From: Ustulina deusta
Taxonomy: Eukaryota; Ascomycota; Sordariomycetes; Xylariales; Xylariaceae
Length of the DNA stretch: 64,000 nt
Assembly (NCBI GenBank): GCA_023159155.1
Contig: JAJNNX010000008.1
Span: forward strand, 124,001-188,000
Direction of reading: 5' to 3'
Program-made: the position numbers and the translations under genes
Notes under the pieces: model-generated
The model's database searches: none
Seen by the model: only the letters and a program-made list of their open reading frames with translations
What the model was told of the DNA's origin: nothing
Shown here: positions 47,924 through 60,216 of the stretch, piece by piece
How positions within the stretch are numbered: position 1 is the stretch's first letter
How the letters are laid out: every line of letters starts with the position of its first letter

Positions 47924-48865
47924 TCAGTATTTCCATAAACTAGCCTCCCGACCTCTTGAGATGTTTGGCGCTATCCACCACGACCTTGGGAAACTCATCC
48001 CCCACTTGCTCATCAAGTTCTTCAGCTCGTCTTTCTTGCCAGGTACGACATTAACGAAGATTCGATCACCACCGCTCATACAAGGCTCTGAATGCACGGC
48101 GCCCTTCTCCTGTCCGATACGGAAAAACGCTACAACACTCAGGATTTAGTCATCATCATATTATGCGTGATCTGTAGGCGCTTCTGGAGCGTAGGAGGCC
48201 TTTCATTGCTTACCGCACTCGCCTGGCGCAGCCTGCATCATACCCATGTGTTTTAGATCCGTAGAAAGCTGCTGTCTAACGGCATCGGATGTAGCAGCGC
48301 ATGCGATACAGCGTATGGAAGTGCAATCATGATCCGTCGTCAAAGCTTTCCTCGTGAGCCGCTGCGTCTTGCGCGCCTCGGCTTGGTGTTCGGCTGGGAT
48401 GAACATAGTCGAGGGCCCCAGCAACGTGGTGCAAAGCTTCCAGTCCGTCTGCAAGTCCATAGTTCTGTTACCGCCGTCCTCGCGCGGCATAGCTCTGAGA
48501 CCTCCACCCCGGGCGCTGAAAAACATGTCGTCGGTGTGCCACCGCGGCTTGTCGAATTCGCTCGTCGCTTTCGTGGCGCGAATCGTCAGCCAGTAGTGGT
48601 CGAGCTTATGTTGCCTCAGAACTTGGTTGACGTATCCCAAGAACGGCGTCAACCGCGGGAGTAGAGAGCCCGACAGCGCTGCACATGTCCATTCGTGGAA
48701 ATTCGGTGGTAAGTCCTCGCCTTCTGTGAGGAGCGGGCCACAATAGCTCCAGAACGCATTCTGTGTCACATGGAGATCTGGATCTGTCGCAGACGAGGAA
48801 TTCTCTCGAGGCCGATATTCAAGAAATTCGAAGCCCGAGCCTGCTGAGACCCGTTCTCCCTTCAT
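47924..48865 (-). CDS. unnamed protein with HxD...H...R pattern
   Basis: Exons 48865-48214 and 48129-47924 (84-nt intron, GTAAGC..TGTAG) give 285 aa. ATG 48865 is the first in frame. The frame is open further upstream, to a GTG at 48901, so an upstream exon is possible. Conserved-looking blocks are HKLDHYWLTIRAT, PRWHTDDMFF, DWKLCTTLLGPSTMFIP, ECAFFRIGQEKGAVHSEPC and GDRIFVNVVPG. The order HTD, then VHS, then DR resembles the iron-binding HxD...H and the 2-oxoglutarate-binding Arg of cupin-fold dioxygenases. It also recalls the general layout of DUF1826-type proteins. This is inference from spacing and motifs only; no catalytic role is shown. No signal peptide. Confidence 0.75.
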
Positions 48866-50437
48866 GGTTTGCAGATTGACCGCACTGGCGGCAATGGGCA
48901 CCAGCGATTACTTGCGTATTTCAACTGTCGAGCTACTTTGTTCCACGGTTGACGCTGAGAAGGATGCGCATTGTGTCCCAGGTTTGGCTGGGAGCAGATT
49001 GACTAACGAGCGAGGACAAATTTTGTCACCTGGTAGCCCGGTATAATAGGGAGCTGGTTGCTTGGCAAGTGACATTCAGCACTCTACTACAAACCACTTG
49101 AACTCACGGTCAGCAGATCCTTTGTCAGCGGCCCCGGTCGATGCAGCTCCAATGGTGCGGCCGAAGTGCCGCGGCTAGACAAAATAAGCCCAAGTTCATG
49201 CTATAAATAGGTGTCATCAAATGGAAAAACCACGGCACTGCATGGTCTGGTACCATCCAGTGTCGTGTGCCATACAGTGCACTCCCCATCATGCATGCAT
49301 CGAGTGATGTGCGTGTTGTGTCTTGAACTCGTCAACAGTCTCCGAATATTTAAAGAGAGGGCGGATGAGCGATCTCGAGTAGATAGATAAAGCTTGCCTG
49401 GTGAATGACCGGGCAGTAACCAGTCACCCGGCAGACATGGCGTCTGTAAATGGTGGAACCAGGCAGATCGAGATGGAAAGTCGTACGACGGGAGGCAAAC
49501 AGTGGGAGAAAAGTGATGTGACTACCGGTAGTACTAGTATCAATTAGCTGCCGAGACAGTGCGGGTCGATCAATCGACACCAAGCCGAACAGGGGTTAGG
49601 CCATCTAGTGTCGACTAGGGAAACCATATAGGTACATTGCCAGGACAGGTAGGTTATAGGTACTCAGCTAGCCATACTGTGATGGTTTTAGAGTTCAACA
49701 CGCCTATCTAGATACCTAATATTCGATGCCTCTTCCTCTCCCCTCCTCCCACCTAGCTCAACCATGAAGTCTCTGGGGCGTGCTTCGTCCCGAGTCTCCA
49801 AGAGTGCGGTCTGGGTGTCGATGATGCAGCTGTTGGCCGTGTTCTCCGGGCCGTATTCGACATGTACTTCGTGGCTCTGCCATCCAGGAAAACGGAGCGA
49901 ATCTGTTGATATTGTTTTCCGTCACCGGGATGGCCCTTCATATGTTTGCTACGACTGCTGGCTGTGGTATTCCAGCCAGCCGAAACGAGATCTCGGGTCC
50001 TGATACCTCGGCAGATCCGCGAACAACAGAGAAGTGAACGGGACCGAGCAAACAAGTGCATGCTGTGAGAGCCATCCCATTCACTCTCGGACCACAGCCA
50101 CGGGTAGGTGCTCAAGTGTGTCTTATAGCCAGCACTGGTTACTACGGTTTCCAATTGCACTGCTGAATCCCTACTGTGCCTTCAACTCCCGCCTGTGTTG
50201 ACCAGGTACATTGGCAATAACCCAGTCCCCTGGTCAAATCCCGTCTCCAGCCTGAACTGGGCACTCAACAGCTCTTTCGCTGTCGTCACTCTCCAACCTG
50301 CGTGATCTACTCTCCTTAATTCGACAACAAATACGACTTCGTCCCTCTTCGACAACAGTCTCTTGCCGCCATGAGCCGCCTACACTTTCTGGCATAAACG
50401 GAGCCCCAAGGAGCCCAGAACACCTGTACACAAGCAA
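48866..50437. other. intergenic
   Basis: No strong gene. An open frame 49764-50003 (79 aa, Cys/Trp-rich) starts with a good context (caaccATGaag) after a C/T-rich leader and might be a small gene, but nothing else supports it. Confidence 0.45.
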
Positions 50438-50971
50438 ATGTTCCCAACAGGGATACACGAAGTGCCGACCTGGGCAAACACGGCCAGCCATTCCCCCGAA
50501 ACCGACACCCCATGTCACAATGCACAACTCGACAGAGAATTTAGCCCAATTCCCGTCTCGAAAGACCGAGAGCTATCACATCTCACCAACACAGAAAACG
50601 CTACACATGCCTCTCAATGCAGGCAGGAGGCGAGGCCCACACACGCAGCAAAACGCTGTAGCAAAAGAAAAAGAGTGGCATTGTTTCTATCTAAGGCTTT
50701 CAAAAGTCTACGAGGGGCCTTGTTAAACTACGTATCACCCGATCGCGACGGGACAACATTCCTTAAGAACGAGCAAGAGAGCAAGGTAATCGCTGATATA
50801 TTGCGCAACGATCCAGGCCCTTGGCATGAGTACGGCAGGTTGGATTCTGACACCGAAGATGACAAATATAACGCCTATTACACGACACCAAGAAGAAGAC
50901 CCGGGGTGGGGAGGTTCAAGGCCTGTAGCGATCGGTTCACTACTGCACACGAGAGTTCATCTGCATTTTAG
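50438..50971 (+). CDS. possible orphan gene, 177 aa
   Basis: This is a single open frame from ATG to TAG. The middle contains a basic, helix-like part (KRKRVALFLSKAFKSLRGAL). The C-terminal half looks protein-like (ESKVIADILRNDPGPWHEYG, DSDTEDDKYNAYYTTPRRRP). The N-terminal 75 residues are compositionally plain. No family recognised. The true start could be further inside, and codon bias is weaker than in the proven genes. Confidence 0.35.
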   Translation: MFPTGIHEVPTWANTASHSPETDTPCHNAQLDREFSPIPVSKDRELSHLTNTENATHASQCRQEARPTHAAKRCSKRKRVALFLSKAFKSLRGALLNYVSPDRDGTTFLKNEQESKVIADILRNDPGPWHEYGRLDSDTEDDKYNAYYTTPRRRPGVGRFKACSDRFTTAHESSSAF

Positions 50972-52580
50972 AGAGAAGAATTCGTCAGCGCTCCCGGGGG
51001 AGGAATTTGTCGCGGGAGACAGCACCAAGGGGCTATATGTCCCAAACAGAGAGAACGTGACGAGGCGGTCAGTTTTACCGCTTCATGATTGCCTCGGAGA
51101 ATTAGTTCTGGACACGACTCACTAACAAATTGTAGGGGTCTGTGGAGTCTCAATGGCAGAGTAGGCATGTGTATTTTCAGAGTCACCCTCCAGCAAGTTT
51201 GGCTTGACACATCACACATCTTCAACCGGCTACCTCCATGCTCAACGTCTCTGAAAATTCGATCACAGTAGGGAAATAATCGGTACCGTTCATCTCTTTC
51301 TTCCATGCAAGGTTGACACAAGCCTTGCAACCCCAACATGCGCGATAGTGTTCGACAGTTGATATTCTAGGTAGAGCTCCGTCTAGGAGCTATCCTTCTG
51401 CTCTACAGTCCGGTGTTTCAGGTGTAGTAGGGGAATCTGGCTCATTGTAATCATATAATAATGGCACACAGCAACCATAACTTTCGCAACACGGTTCTAT
51501 GCCAATAAAACACAGCAGAGAAAAAGGAGTCCAAGACATAATAATGTAAGATTGCAAGTGTCTTTTCATATCTTCGTAGATAATCATGTAATAGAACAGA
51601 ATTTCCTATCGCAAACAAGAACAAACAGCTCTCATGTTCCAAAAAAGATTGAAAACCAGCCTCAGCATTATGTGAGTGTAGTCATCACCGGCTGCAATAG
51701 AAAAGAACAGAACTCCCACTTGGGAGATTACACTAGGAGGCGTTGGTCTACTCCCGCCCCATCTTCGACTTGCAAGGATATAACGACATAACAAGGTTGT
51801 TAAACCACAAAAATGTGATGTGAGAATAATTTGAGCACTAGATTCAGTGCTGGGGGATGAGATGTTTTCATATGTCGCTGCTAGACTTTGTGAGCAGGGA
51901 CAGTTTAGTCCGACTCCGGCTAAGATAAAGCTAAGACGCGTTCTGTTATCCTACCTAATGGTGTAGATTCTATAGCGATAATCAAATTGTCCCCTGCAAG
52001 AATATACCGTAGCGCAGTCTTGGGGGGGAGGCGTAACGGAGTAGGAGAAGTTTCAATCCCCCAAGATATCTCCGTAGGGCCGTGTACCATAATACGCTTG
52101 ATTTCGATGTAGCACACAGTCTCGCCTAAGGTTTACTAGGTACAAACTTACATATGCGAGCGGACATTGAGAAGCAAATAAAATGTGACGATGATAGTCT
52201 ACACAACAATGGCCGCCATTCTCAACAGGGTGTCATATATCATATGCTTTTCGCCAGTGGATCAAAACTAAGGCCAGGCGTGTTGATACACTTACAGACA
52301 CACAAAAGGCTATCTTAGAGTGCAAACACCGGCCATTATATCATACCTGTCTGTTTCATTGATAAATGGCTAATTCATATCGCGAGGTTAATAAAAACCC
52401 CCCAAAAAATAAAATAAAAACCGAAAGATGGAAGTAGGGACTAATCTAAGTGCTCAGTGCAAATATCCGACGATATCGTTCATGCCGTTTTTTAAGGGTC
52501 GTCCCATCATTTCATGTGCCTAATGGCGCGTCGCTAAAAATAAGCCATTTCGGAACTCCGCTAATATCGACGCACAATGA
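50972..52580. other. intergenic
   Basis: 1.6 kb with no supported gene, RNA gene or repeat. An A-rich stretch lies near 52395-52425. Confidence 0.5.
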
Positions 52581-53654
52581 CTACGCCCGAAAGCACCAGG
52601 ATCCAGGCGACGGGGAAACGTTCACGCCATCGACAAGCGGCCATTGGGGACGCGTGTCTCTCTCCTCCCCGCCCCGACGTCCGGCCGCAGCCACAGGCGC
52701 GTGCCTGGGTTCCCGCACTGGAAGCGGCGGCAGCGGGCGGTCGGGCGGGGGCGAGGAAGGGGGAGGGAATGGCGCTCGTCGAGGACGCGTGAAGGTAGAG
52801 CTGCCCGCGGATTCTTGTTGTGAAAGATTCCCCATTTCCGGGCTCGGCGCTCCCCCGGTGTCCTCGCGTTGATCTCCGCTGCTTCTCGGCGCGCCCATCT
52901 CCATTGCCAATATCTCGTTCTGCTCCTGCTCCTCCTTTTTCTTCTTCTTCTCCTGCTTTCTCTTTCTCGCGCGCAAGAAAAAGTACAATGCAATCGAGAG
53001 GATGATGCCGGCTATGATGGGTACAGCGATCTTTAGGTAGAGATTGCTGTCGGGTTTCTTTTTATGCCCGTGTCGGCGAGGCACGATTTCCTTGGTTGGA
53101 GTCTCGTTGGATTCACCGCCCGTGGATGCTGCCGCATTCAGCGCGTTGTCTGATAGTGCTGCGATTCCGATATCCCCTCTCGGACATCCTTGTGGTATGA
53201 TACACGGGTGGATGCTGGAACAGCCAAGAAACGGTGAGTGAGCGATGCCACATCGGTACCAGTGCACGATCTCGCTGTCGCCGTCTTTTGAAACGTAACA
53301 CTGCTGCGGTGTGACCGGTTCACTGTTTGCGGTGCTGTAGGTAGTTGTCTTGAACGACCCGACTTGGCATGATCTCTTTCCATCTGCGTATGGGCCGTAG
53401 AGACAGCAGCTGAGGAAGCGAACTTTGCCTTTTGCACACACGTACTACAATGATCGACATTAGTGGTTGTCATACTGAGCGTACTTTTGTGAGTGTTTCG
53501 GAAGCATGATAATAAGCCTGTAATGCATATTTCTGACTTGAACAGAACACTTCGTACTCTTGACAGACTAGTGTAAAAGAAAGTTGCTCCGATGAATACT
53601 TACCAACTGGTCACCTGGTGTGCAAGACAACCGCAGCTCAGGATCTGGTGCCAT
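52581..53654 (-). CDS. Cys-rich single-pass membrane protein
   Basis: Exon 1 (53654-53604, 17 codons, MAPDPELRLSCTPGDQL) joins in phase to exon 2 (53444-52581) across a 159-nt intron, giving 304 aa. The first half holds two related Cys-rich units: YVCAKGKVRFLSCC, and YRCGIAHSPFLGC with SIHPCIIPQGCP. One membrane helix (about residue 150-170, IAVPIIAGIILSIALYFFL) is followed by a basic stop-transfer tract (RARKRKQEKKKKKEEQEQ). A Pro-rich cytosolic tail (RPLPPLPVREP) ends the protein. Fungi have many such Cys-motif/TM/Pro-tail proteins of unknown function. No N-terminal signal peptide is seen, so the helix would serve as the membrane anchor with an outside N terminus. Confidence 0.8.
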
Positions 53655-55487
53655 TTTGGCTTTTGTCTTCTTCCTTCGGAGAGGAAGAGACAAGAGTCAT
53701 GGTTTGACCTCGATAACTTTCCTGGAGAGAAGATTATGTAGAGGGGATTACTGGGAAAATGGTTCACTTCGTAGGTCCGAAGGTATATAAGGGAACAGAA
53801 TCCCCCATATACCGAGCGATTCCAACCTTATTAAAGCAACTTTGATTTGCGATATTACCTCGTGATATTGAATGCTTCCATATAGTCACGCTAGACGCTC
53901 ATTACGCCAGGGAACTTGAAGGCTTCCTAGTGAATGGTAGCTAAGCGAATTCAAGATTGAATACCTGAGATAGAATTAATTGCCTGACATATCCGTCCTA
54001 GATCTTTCTGGAGATGTAGCACAAGGCGCCGCAATTATCGCCCCTCTTCTCGCCATACTAGTTATTTATAGTAGAAACTTTATCAGCTTTTCAAAGATGC
54101 TCATGCGAGTTAAATGGTGTCGCGCGACTAGGAGAACAAGTAGAATGTGTTGAATATTGTAGCAGAGACCACCAGTGTGTAGTAGTTCCAGGCTCTTCGT
54201 GCAACAACATATATTCATAATATGCACGTCTTGATACATCGAGATTTGAAGGACATTACGCACGTTTCCAATATGTAGTATGATAGCCGTGATGACAACA
54301 GCGTTTGTGATGCGGTACACAAGTTACACTTCATCTCTCGTCACTTCTGTGTGGTGTAATGTAGCGGGAGAGTGTGCGCAACTCTTATCGCGCGCTATCG
54401 AATGACTCCAAGAAGTTCCGGCACTAGAGAATGAGGAGGAAGAGTGATGGCATGTCGTTTGCTTCCAGCAGCACAGTCACAAACCCAAATCACGGGATCG
54501 ATGAGTCGCAGCTAGCAGCAAGAGAATGCCCGATAAGCAGCAGCCAAGAGGCTAGCGTGCGCTAGTGCATGCCGCCCTATCAAAGAAGCGGGTTTGGCGA
54601 TGAAACCCGTGATTCAAGCCTCTCGAAACGAAATCATCCAATGAGAGCAGTCTCCGTCCAGCCGCAAAATTCCCCCATTGGCTTTCCAGCATTCTTCAGG
54701 ATCCAGGCTAGTGCCCGTCTTCGCAGAACGACGCAACACAAGCGATCCACGCAAACCACCGACTCTATGTACCAACGAGCATACCGTGCGGCTGTAGTAC
54801 TATGCATGCATGAATATCTGCTGACGCCGAGCCGAGTGTGTCATCCACACGCTGTCAGATGCATAGCGACCAATAAGCTCTCTCTGTCTCCTCCCGAAGC
54901 GCTCTCTAGCGCATGCAAGTTACTCCATGAGGCTGCCAAAGCCTGCTTGTACGGTAGGCATGATCCGACACGCGAGTTGCTAACCTGGTCTTTCGCCTCC
55001 GACAAGTGGGAGGAGGATGGGGGGGATGGTGGGATGGTGGGATCGGTGGTACCCCAGGGTCGGTAGGGACTGGATCGAAAATACACGCTTCGATGCGACG
55101 CTGACCGACACAGTACTTAGACCCGGGTCCCTTGGGGAGCGGAGCCGCCGTTGTGATACCTATCATACTGTGTAGGTAAGCACGAATCGGGGCTCTTCCT
55201 TGAGAAGAATGACATACAAGGCTTGCGAAACATTGCGCCGTTCTCCCGCCGTCCTCCGTTACCCCTGTGTGAGCGAGAATGAGGGGGATTCATATAAGAC
55301 CAGGCTGGGTCTGGCTCTGCGTGATATTGATTTCAGTTTTCTTTCTCTTTGAGCCTAGGTCAGACCTCTCGCCCTACTGTTGTATAATATTGCGTCTTTA
55401 GACTGTACATGCATATCTACCGGTTTTTATGAGATCTTTATTTGTTCTTACCGTGTAGGCATTCTGTGAGATTGACGAGCCATCATC
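53655..55487. other. intergenic
   Basis: No supported gene. The open frame 54569-55066 lacks domains and codon bias. A TATA-like word (catataaga) at about 55292 lies some 195 bases before the next start codon and may serve that gene, and a C/T-rich leader follows. Confidence 0.5.
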
Positions 55488-56036
55488 ATGCCGCAGCCCA
55501 AGCCACAGCGCAGGTCTTCTTTGGTCGAGGCCTCACTACTGAGTGAACCTCATACTCAATCAAAGCAATATTTACGATCCTCATCATCATCATCGCGGCC
55601 GGTGACATCATCGCCATTGAATACTAAAACGCGGAGCGCCCATGCTCACAGTACTCATGGTTCTCGAAGTTCTTCTCAGCCACAAGAGATTAGCTCTCTA
55701 GTACGGCCTCCCCGATCACAAAGGGAGAACGCCGAGCGCATAAGCCGAGCATCGTCGACAGAAGCACAACTACCTTCTCACTGTCTGAGGTCGGCACCAC
55801 GTAACCAGCAGCAAACCTTTCGAGCACTGAGAACAAGGGACATCATAACAAATCCTCGACTACAGCAGGTTACAGGGATTCTACCGAGTAAGGTTGACCT
55901 TTGGGCCGATAGAGAGCTTCCGCCCGAGGAGCTTTATCGGCTCGCATGGGCTATGAGATTACCTGAGCCGTTCCCTGCGAAGCGACCACGGGGGGAAATT
56001 CAAACCCCGATTATCCCGAAGGTAAAGAAGACATAG
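55488..56036 (+). CDS. basic orphan protein, 182 aa
   Basis: Intronless frame with ATG in good context (catcATGccg) downstream of a TATA-like word. The N-terminal 100 residues are Ser/Arg/Gln-rich and disordered (SSSSSSRPVTSSP). The C-terminal 80 residues look ordered (TRDIITNPRLQQVTGILPSK, DLWADRELPPEELYRLAWAM) and end in a basic tail (IPKVKKT). That tail and the K/R-rich middle (AKRPRGE) suggest a nuclear protein. No family recognised. Confidence 0.6.
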   Translation: MPQPKPQRRSSLVEASLLSEPHTQSKQYLRSSSSSSRPVTSSPLNTKTRSAHAHSTHGSRSSSQPQEISSLVRPPRSQRENAERISRASSTEAQLPSHCLRSAPRNQQQTFRALRTRDIITNPRLQQVTGILPSKVDLWADRELPPEELYRLAWAMRLPEPFPAKRPRGEIQTPIIPKVKKT

Positions 56037-56346
56037 AATAGGTAGAACAAGAAAACGAAAGGGAAAAATTCAACTCAGAAGCCTTTCGACTATAACAGAG
56101 ATCGATAAAGGAAAATTCCCAAAAAGGAACTCACAACTCAATTATTCTATCCCATGACACGAGGTCATTTCTTTCTCCAACCTTATTCTCCATACGCCAA
56201 AATAACGATGCTATATGATATCACATGCCTAACCGAGCAAGATAATAGGGATAGGAAAGGCTGAGGGGGCTATATACAAGAAAAGGGAGGGGTTTCATCA
56301 CGGAGGAAAGGAACTTTTGAACAACGTCACAACAAGACGAGGGAGG
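56037..56346. other. short 3' region between convergent genes
   Basis: 310 bases, AT-richer, holding the 3' ends of the two converging genes. Nothing else seen. Confidence 0.6.
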
Positions 56347-57554
56347 CTAGTGTACCATCGACTTGCCAATCTCACTCGCCCAATCTTTCGCTCGTTCAAA
56401 TCCGTTCGTCTGGAACTGATAGTCGAACAGCGCTTGACGCACCTCCTCTGGCGTGTTCAGAACGAAGGGACCATATTGTACAACTTTCTGGTCGAGAATC
56501 TGTCCGGCGACGAGCACAAACCGCGCGTTCGAGGTTGCGTTTTCGGGCACTTCGACATTCACAACGTCTCCCTCGGCCTCGAACACGCAATTATGGTACT
56601 GCTCGACGGTGCGCTTTGCGTCGCCGGACCCGAAGATAGCCGAACCCTCAAGCTGGTATGAGAACGCATTCCAGCCCACAGGCAAAGGCTGCGCAACCTT
56701 TCCGCCAGGCTTAATCTCGACGTCTAAAAGCCAGACTGGTGTGTAAGCGAGGTCCTTGACGCTATCTACACCTCCTGACTGCCCTGAGATGACCTTGACG
56801 TGCACCTTGTCGTTGATGTCAACTTGCGGGATCTCCTTGGCCCTCAGATCTCGGTATCGTGGTTCACATTTCTTGAGATCAGTTGGCAAATCGACCCATA
56901 ACTGCAGGCCCACATTGGCACTGCCATCGGGGTTCTGTCGTGGCATCTCAGCATGCATGATGCCTCGTCCAGCCGTCATGAATTGCAAGTCGCCGGCCTC
57001 GATTGTGCCCGCATTTCCGGCAAAGTCTTCATGGTCGACGCCACCAGTCAGCAAGTAGGTTATACTGAGAGATTTACAAAGCGTCAGCGCATGTCCGTTC
57101 TATATGAATTGTGTTGTACTATGAGAACTTACGTTTCTTGTCCGCGATGGGGATGGTCAGGAAAGCCGGCACCTGGTTTGATGCTGAAGTGATCGAGCAT
57201 CAAAAACGGCGAGAAGTTGCGCAGCTGTGGCGTCCCTATGGATCGACGGACACGAGCGCCGGCACCCTCGGATTGTTCGATGGCAAGGAAAACCTTGCGG
57301 ATTGCACGTGGGACAGACATCTTGGTTGCGACGAGCTGTTCGGATGGGTTGTAGAACGGGGAGTTGGACGGAGTCGTAGTAGAAGACTCGATATCACTAG
57401 TACCGGCGTTCAACACGATGGTGTCTTTCAGGGCGTTCAGATGCTTCGTGATTGTATCGATACTCGCTGCTACTAAGCCGGTGACTTGGTCTCGGTAGAC
57501 AAGAACAGACACAACAGCAACGAGAATGGAGATGAAGAGCGAAAGGAAGCGCAT
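56347..57554 (-). CDS. pirin with N-terminal membrane segment
   Basis: Exons 57554-57133 and 57064-56347 (68-nt intron) give 379 aa. ATG 57554 is the first true in-frame ATG. It opens a hydrophobic segment (MRFLSLFISILVAVVSVLVY) that could be a signal anchor. About 80 linker residues follow. The pirin part begins at MSVPRAIRKVFLAIEQ (near residue 102), where canonical pirins start. The cupin metal ligands are visible as HPHRGQET and, after the intron, HAEMPRQNPDG. PVWLLDVEIKPGGKV and the second cupin half follow. Pirins are iron-binding bicupins with roles in redox-linked regulation, or quercetinase activity in some bacteria. An internal start at MSVPRAIRK would give a soluble form. Confidence 0.9.
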
Positions 57555-58968
57555 TGAGAAATTGTGGAGGGATGTGACGGGAGGTTTATATGCAAAAGGA
57601 TGGTGGCAATGCTGCACGGGCAATGTCAGATCTAATCCAAATACTTAATCAATGCAATGTAGGCTATGAATGAGTGAAGAGAGCAGGTATAGGAAGGAAT
57701 CCAGGTGATAGGTATCAAGGATGTGGATGGAGGTGGCCCGTCATTGTTGTCCTAGTGTGATGCAGCCGTAAGCATGCTTCAGAATAAGCGGTGTTTATGG
57801 CAAGAAAATCCGGGAGGGAGTAATGGGAACTGTCGCGAAGATTCTTGAGGTGGCCGTTGATTTGATATGATTGATGCTACGATCGTCCCAGGTTGAGTTG
57901 AGATTGACGATTTGCGATCAAGGACAAATCAACCGGGGAGCTCTCGGACCCCACCCCACCATCCCACCTCTGGCGTGGCCACCGCCCCCAAGCTGCAGCG
58001 ACAGAGGTACGTACCGAGACTTACCAACCCCTTACATCAGCATCCCACCCACTAAGGAGCGTTGCAAGCCGACTGCGCTATAATATCGCCGTTATTAGTG
58101 GGCAAATCGCGGCGTCTGTCAGGCTAGCGCCGTGCTGAAGTCAGTGCTGACTGATTCCCTACTCCTCCCCCGTACGGTCCGCAGGCTCAATGCCAGGCTA
58201 TATCTAAAGTAGCCAGGCGAACATGGCCGAATACAAAGAACCTCGGTACCTAATTCGCTCTCAATTGCTTAGATGTTTTCGCCTCGGAGTCATTCTTGCA
58301 TTATAGTAGACAAAGCGCCGGTCGGCATTACCAGATAACCAGCACATAGTCCTACTGTGAGGCTATATGATCCATCCGGGCACATCAAAGACGACTGATA
58401 GCCCCGCATCGCTACTTGGCCGATCCCATCGCCCAGGCTTTTATTTTAGGCTTCTGACCTACCATTTCCGGCGACATCCGACGACACCACCTTTAAGTGA
58501 ATAGGTAGATAGTGCTGCATACACAGCAGACAACTCAGCTCTCAATCCCTCTCAACAACCCCCAGCTTTTAAGATCTATCTGCAATGGCACCTGTCAATC
58601 GGCCGTCTCATCTTCATTGTGACCTGCCACAACGAGGACGTAGGCTGCAGGAACGAGGAGTCTAGACTACTCTGAGAGCTCGAGTACTACCTCATGGGGA
58701 ATCCAGGTCCCATATGAGAACGTTGGAAGATTCACGACAGGGTCACGACAGGGCCACAATCTGGTTTTAGGACAAGGGAATCATCTCTATTGAGTAGTTA
58801 GGGTCGCATGCAGAAAAAGTCACGTTGTCAGACTGTCCACGTCTCGTTGCTTTGCTCCAGACAAATTGCTCCGACGGCAATGTAATCGCTCTCTAGCACC
58901 AAACGGCATTCCGCACGCCACATCCCGAACAGACTGCAACACCGCTGTTGCACTACGCGAATATTCGC
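57555..58968. other. intergenic
   Basis: 1.4 kb without a supported gene. GGTACC-type words occur here too. The part next to 57554 is the pirin promoter; the other end is the cupin gene's 3' flank. Confidence 0.5.
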
Positions 58969-59764
58969 CTATGGTTCCATCTCGGGAGCAGGTATGGTCG
59001 CGTATTTCGACATCGCTTCGACAAACACATCCCTGGTGGGCGGACGCCTGCCGTCATCGGTCATCTCTGACATCAGCTTGAAATAGTTGATGTAATACGC
59101 AGGCGTGAACGTGTTGAAGAACACCGACTCCTCTCCCGTCGGGTTCGAGAAGGTGTGTGGCGCACGCGTTGGCACAACCACGTAGTCGCCTGCTTTGGCA
59201 TCGATGTGCTTTCCGTCGGGCGCGTGGAATCGGATCGTACCCTTGGTCACGAGAAACGTCTCGTCATGCACTATCGCGTAGGTCGGCGTCAACAATGGCT
59301 TTTGTTTGCTTGCTCAAATCGCAGGGCACTCATCGGTCGTGTGACATTTGTCCTACCAAGAGAAGCGATGTATTGCGTATTGGAAGTAACGTAGGACAAC
59401 ACGGTTTATGTGCTTACTTTCGTGCCAATGCGGAGGTGGTCCGGACGTATTAGCCGGAACCGTGAATTCAGCAGAACCAATCCGGTTATCTACACGAAAT
59501 AGTGAGCTCAGTGCACCAGTGGCTGTTTTCTCTGCCTACCCCCATATCCCATCGCTGTACGAGTGTATGCGAGCGAAAATATGCGAATTGAGGTAACTGC
59601 GAAGTGGACATCTGCCAAATGGACGTACCGGTTCGAGACCCATCTTCCATGATGCGGCACTTGATCGGCCCCAGTTTGAGGACCTCGCCGGCCTGGGCCG
59701 GGACGAAGTTGATGGGGCGGCGGGGCATCTTCGTCATGGCTTTAAATACATCCTCTTCCTGCAT
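58969..59764 (-). CDS. small single-domain cupin protein
   Basis: Exons 59764-59629, 59489-59418 and 59270-58969 give 169 aa. The introns (139 and 147 nt) are placed so that the two cupin motifs join in frame: PPPHWHEMHDETFLVTKG (motif 1, metal-binding His/His/Glu) and GDYVVVPTRAPHTFSN (motif 2, His). MPRRPINFVPAQAGEVLKLG lies near the N terminus; ATG 59735 and 59726 are other possible starts. It resembles the quercetin dioxygenase-like cupin group, but the substrate cannot be told. No signal peptide is seen. The second intron interrupts motif 1 between HE and the Met codon. Confidence 0.8.
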
Positions 59765-60216
59765 AATGATACTTGTGACTATATCTTTGATCGGGATTGG
59801 GAACAAAAGGATCAGATCATAGAGACGAAAGTTTCTTTTTCTTCTTACTTCGTAACGCAAGTATGGCAAGGTATTCGGACGAAAAAGACAATCCAACACG
59901 CTCCTTTCCTAGATTCGGGGAACTTTGTCCTTTTTAAGCCTGCCTCCCCTCTCTTACTTTCACTTTGCATACACCGAATCACAAGTTCCCGGGAAGCTTG
60001 CGAATAGCATCGTAGGTATTGTAGTAGTGTCAGGTGCGAGGGGTCACCGGACCCACAGGGATATCCTACAGGTTCTCACAGTGTCACTACCTACATCTGA
60101 TAGACTTACAGAATATATCATTGGATCTCGCTAATATGATAGGCCCTCAGCAGCTTAGTAGCTAGTAATTGTTATAAATTAATCATTTTTTTAAATTATT
60201 TTTTAAAGTTAATTGT

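Noticed and set aside
54569..55066. 165-residue open frame
   Set aside because: No domain, poor start context and plain composition; probably a chance frame in GC-rich DNA.
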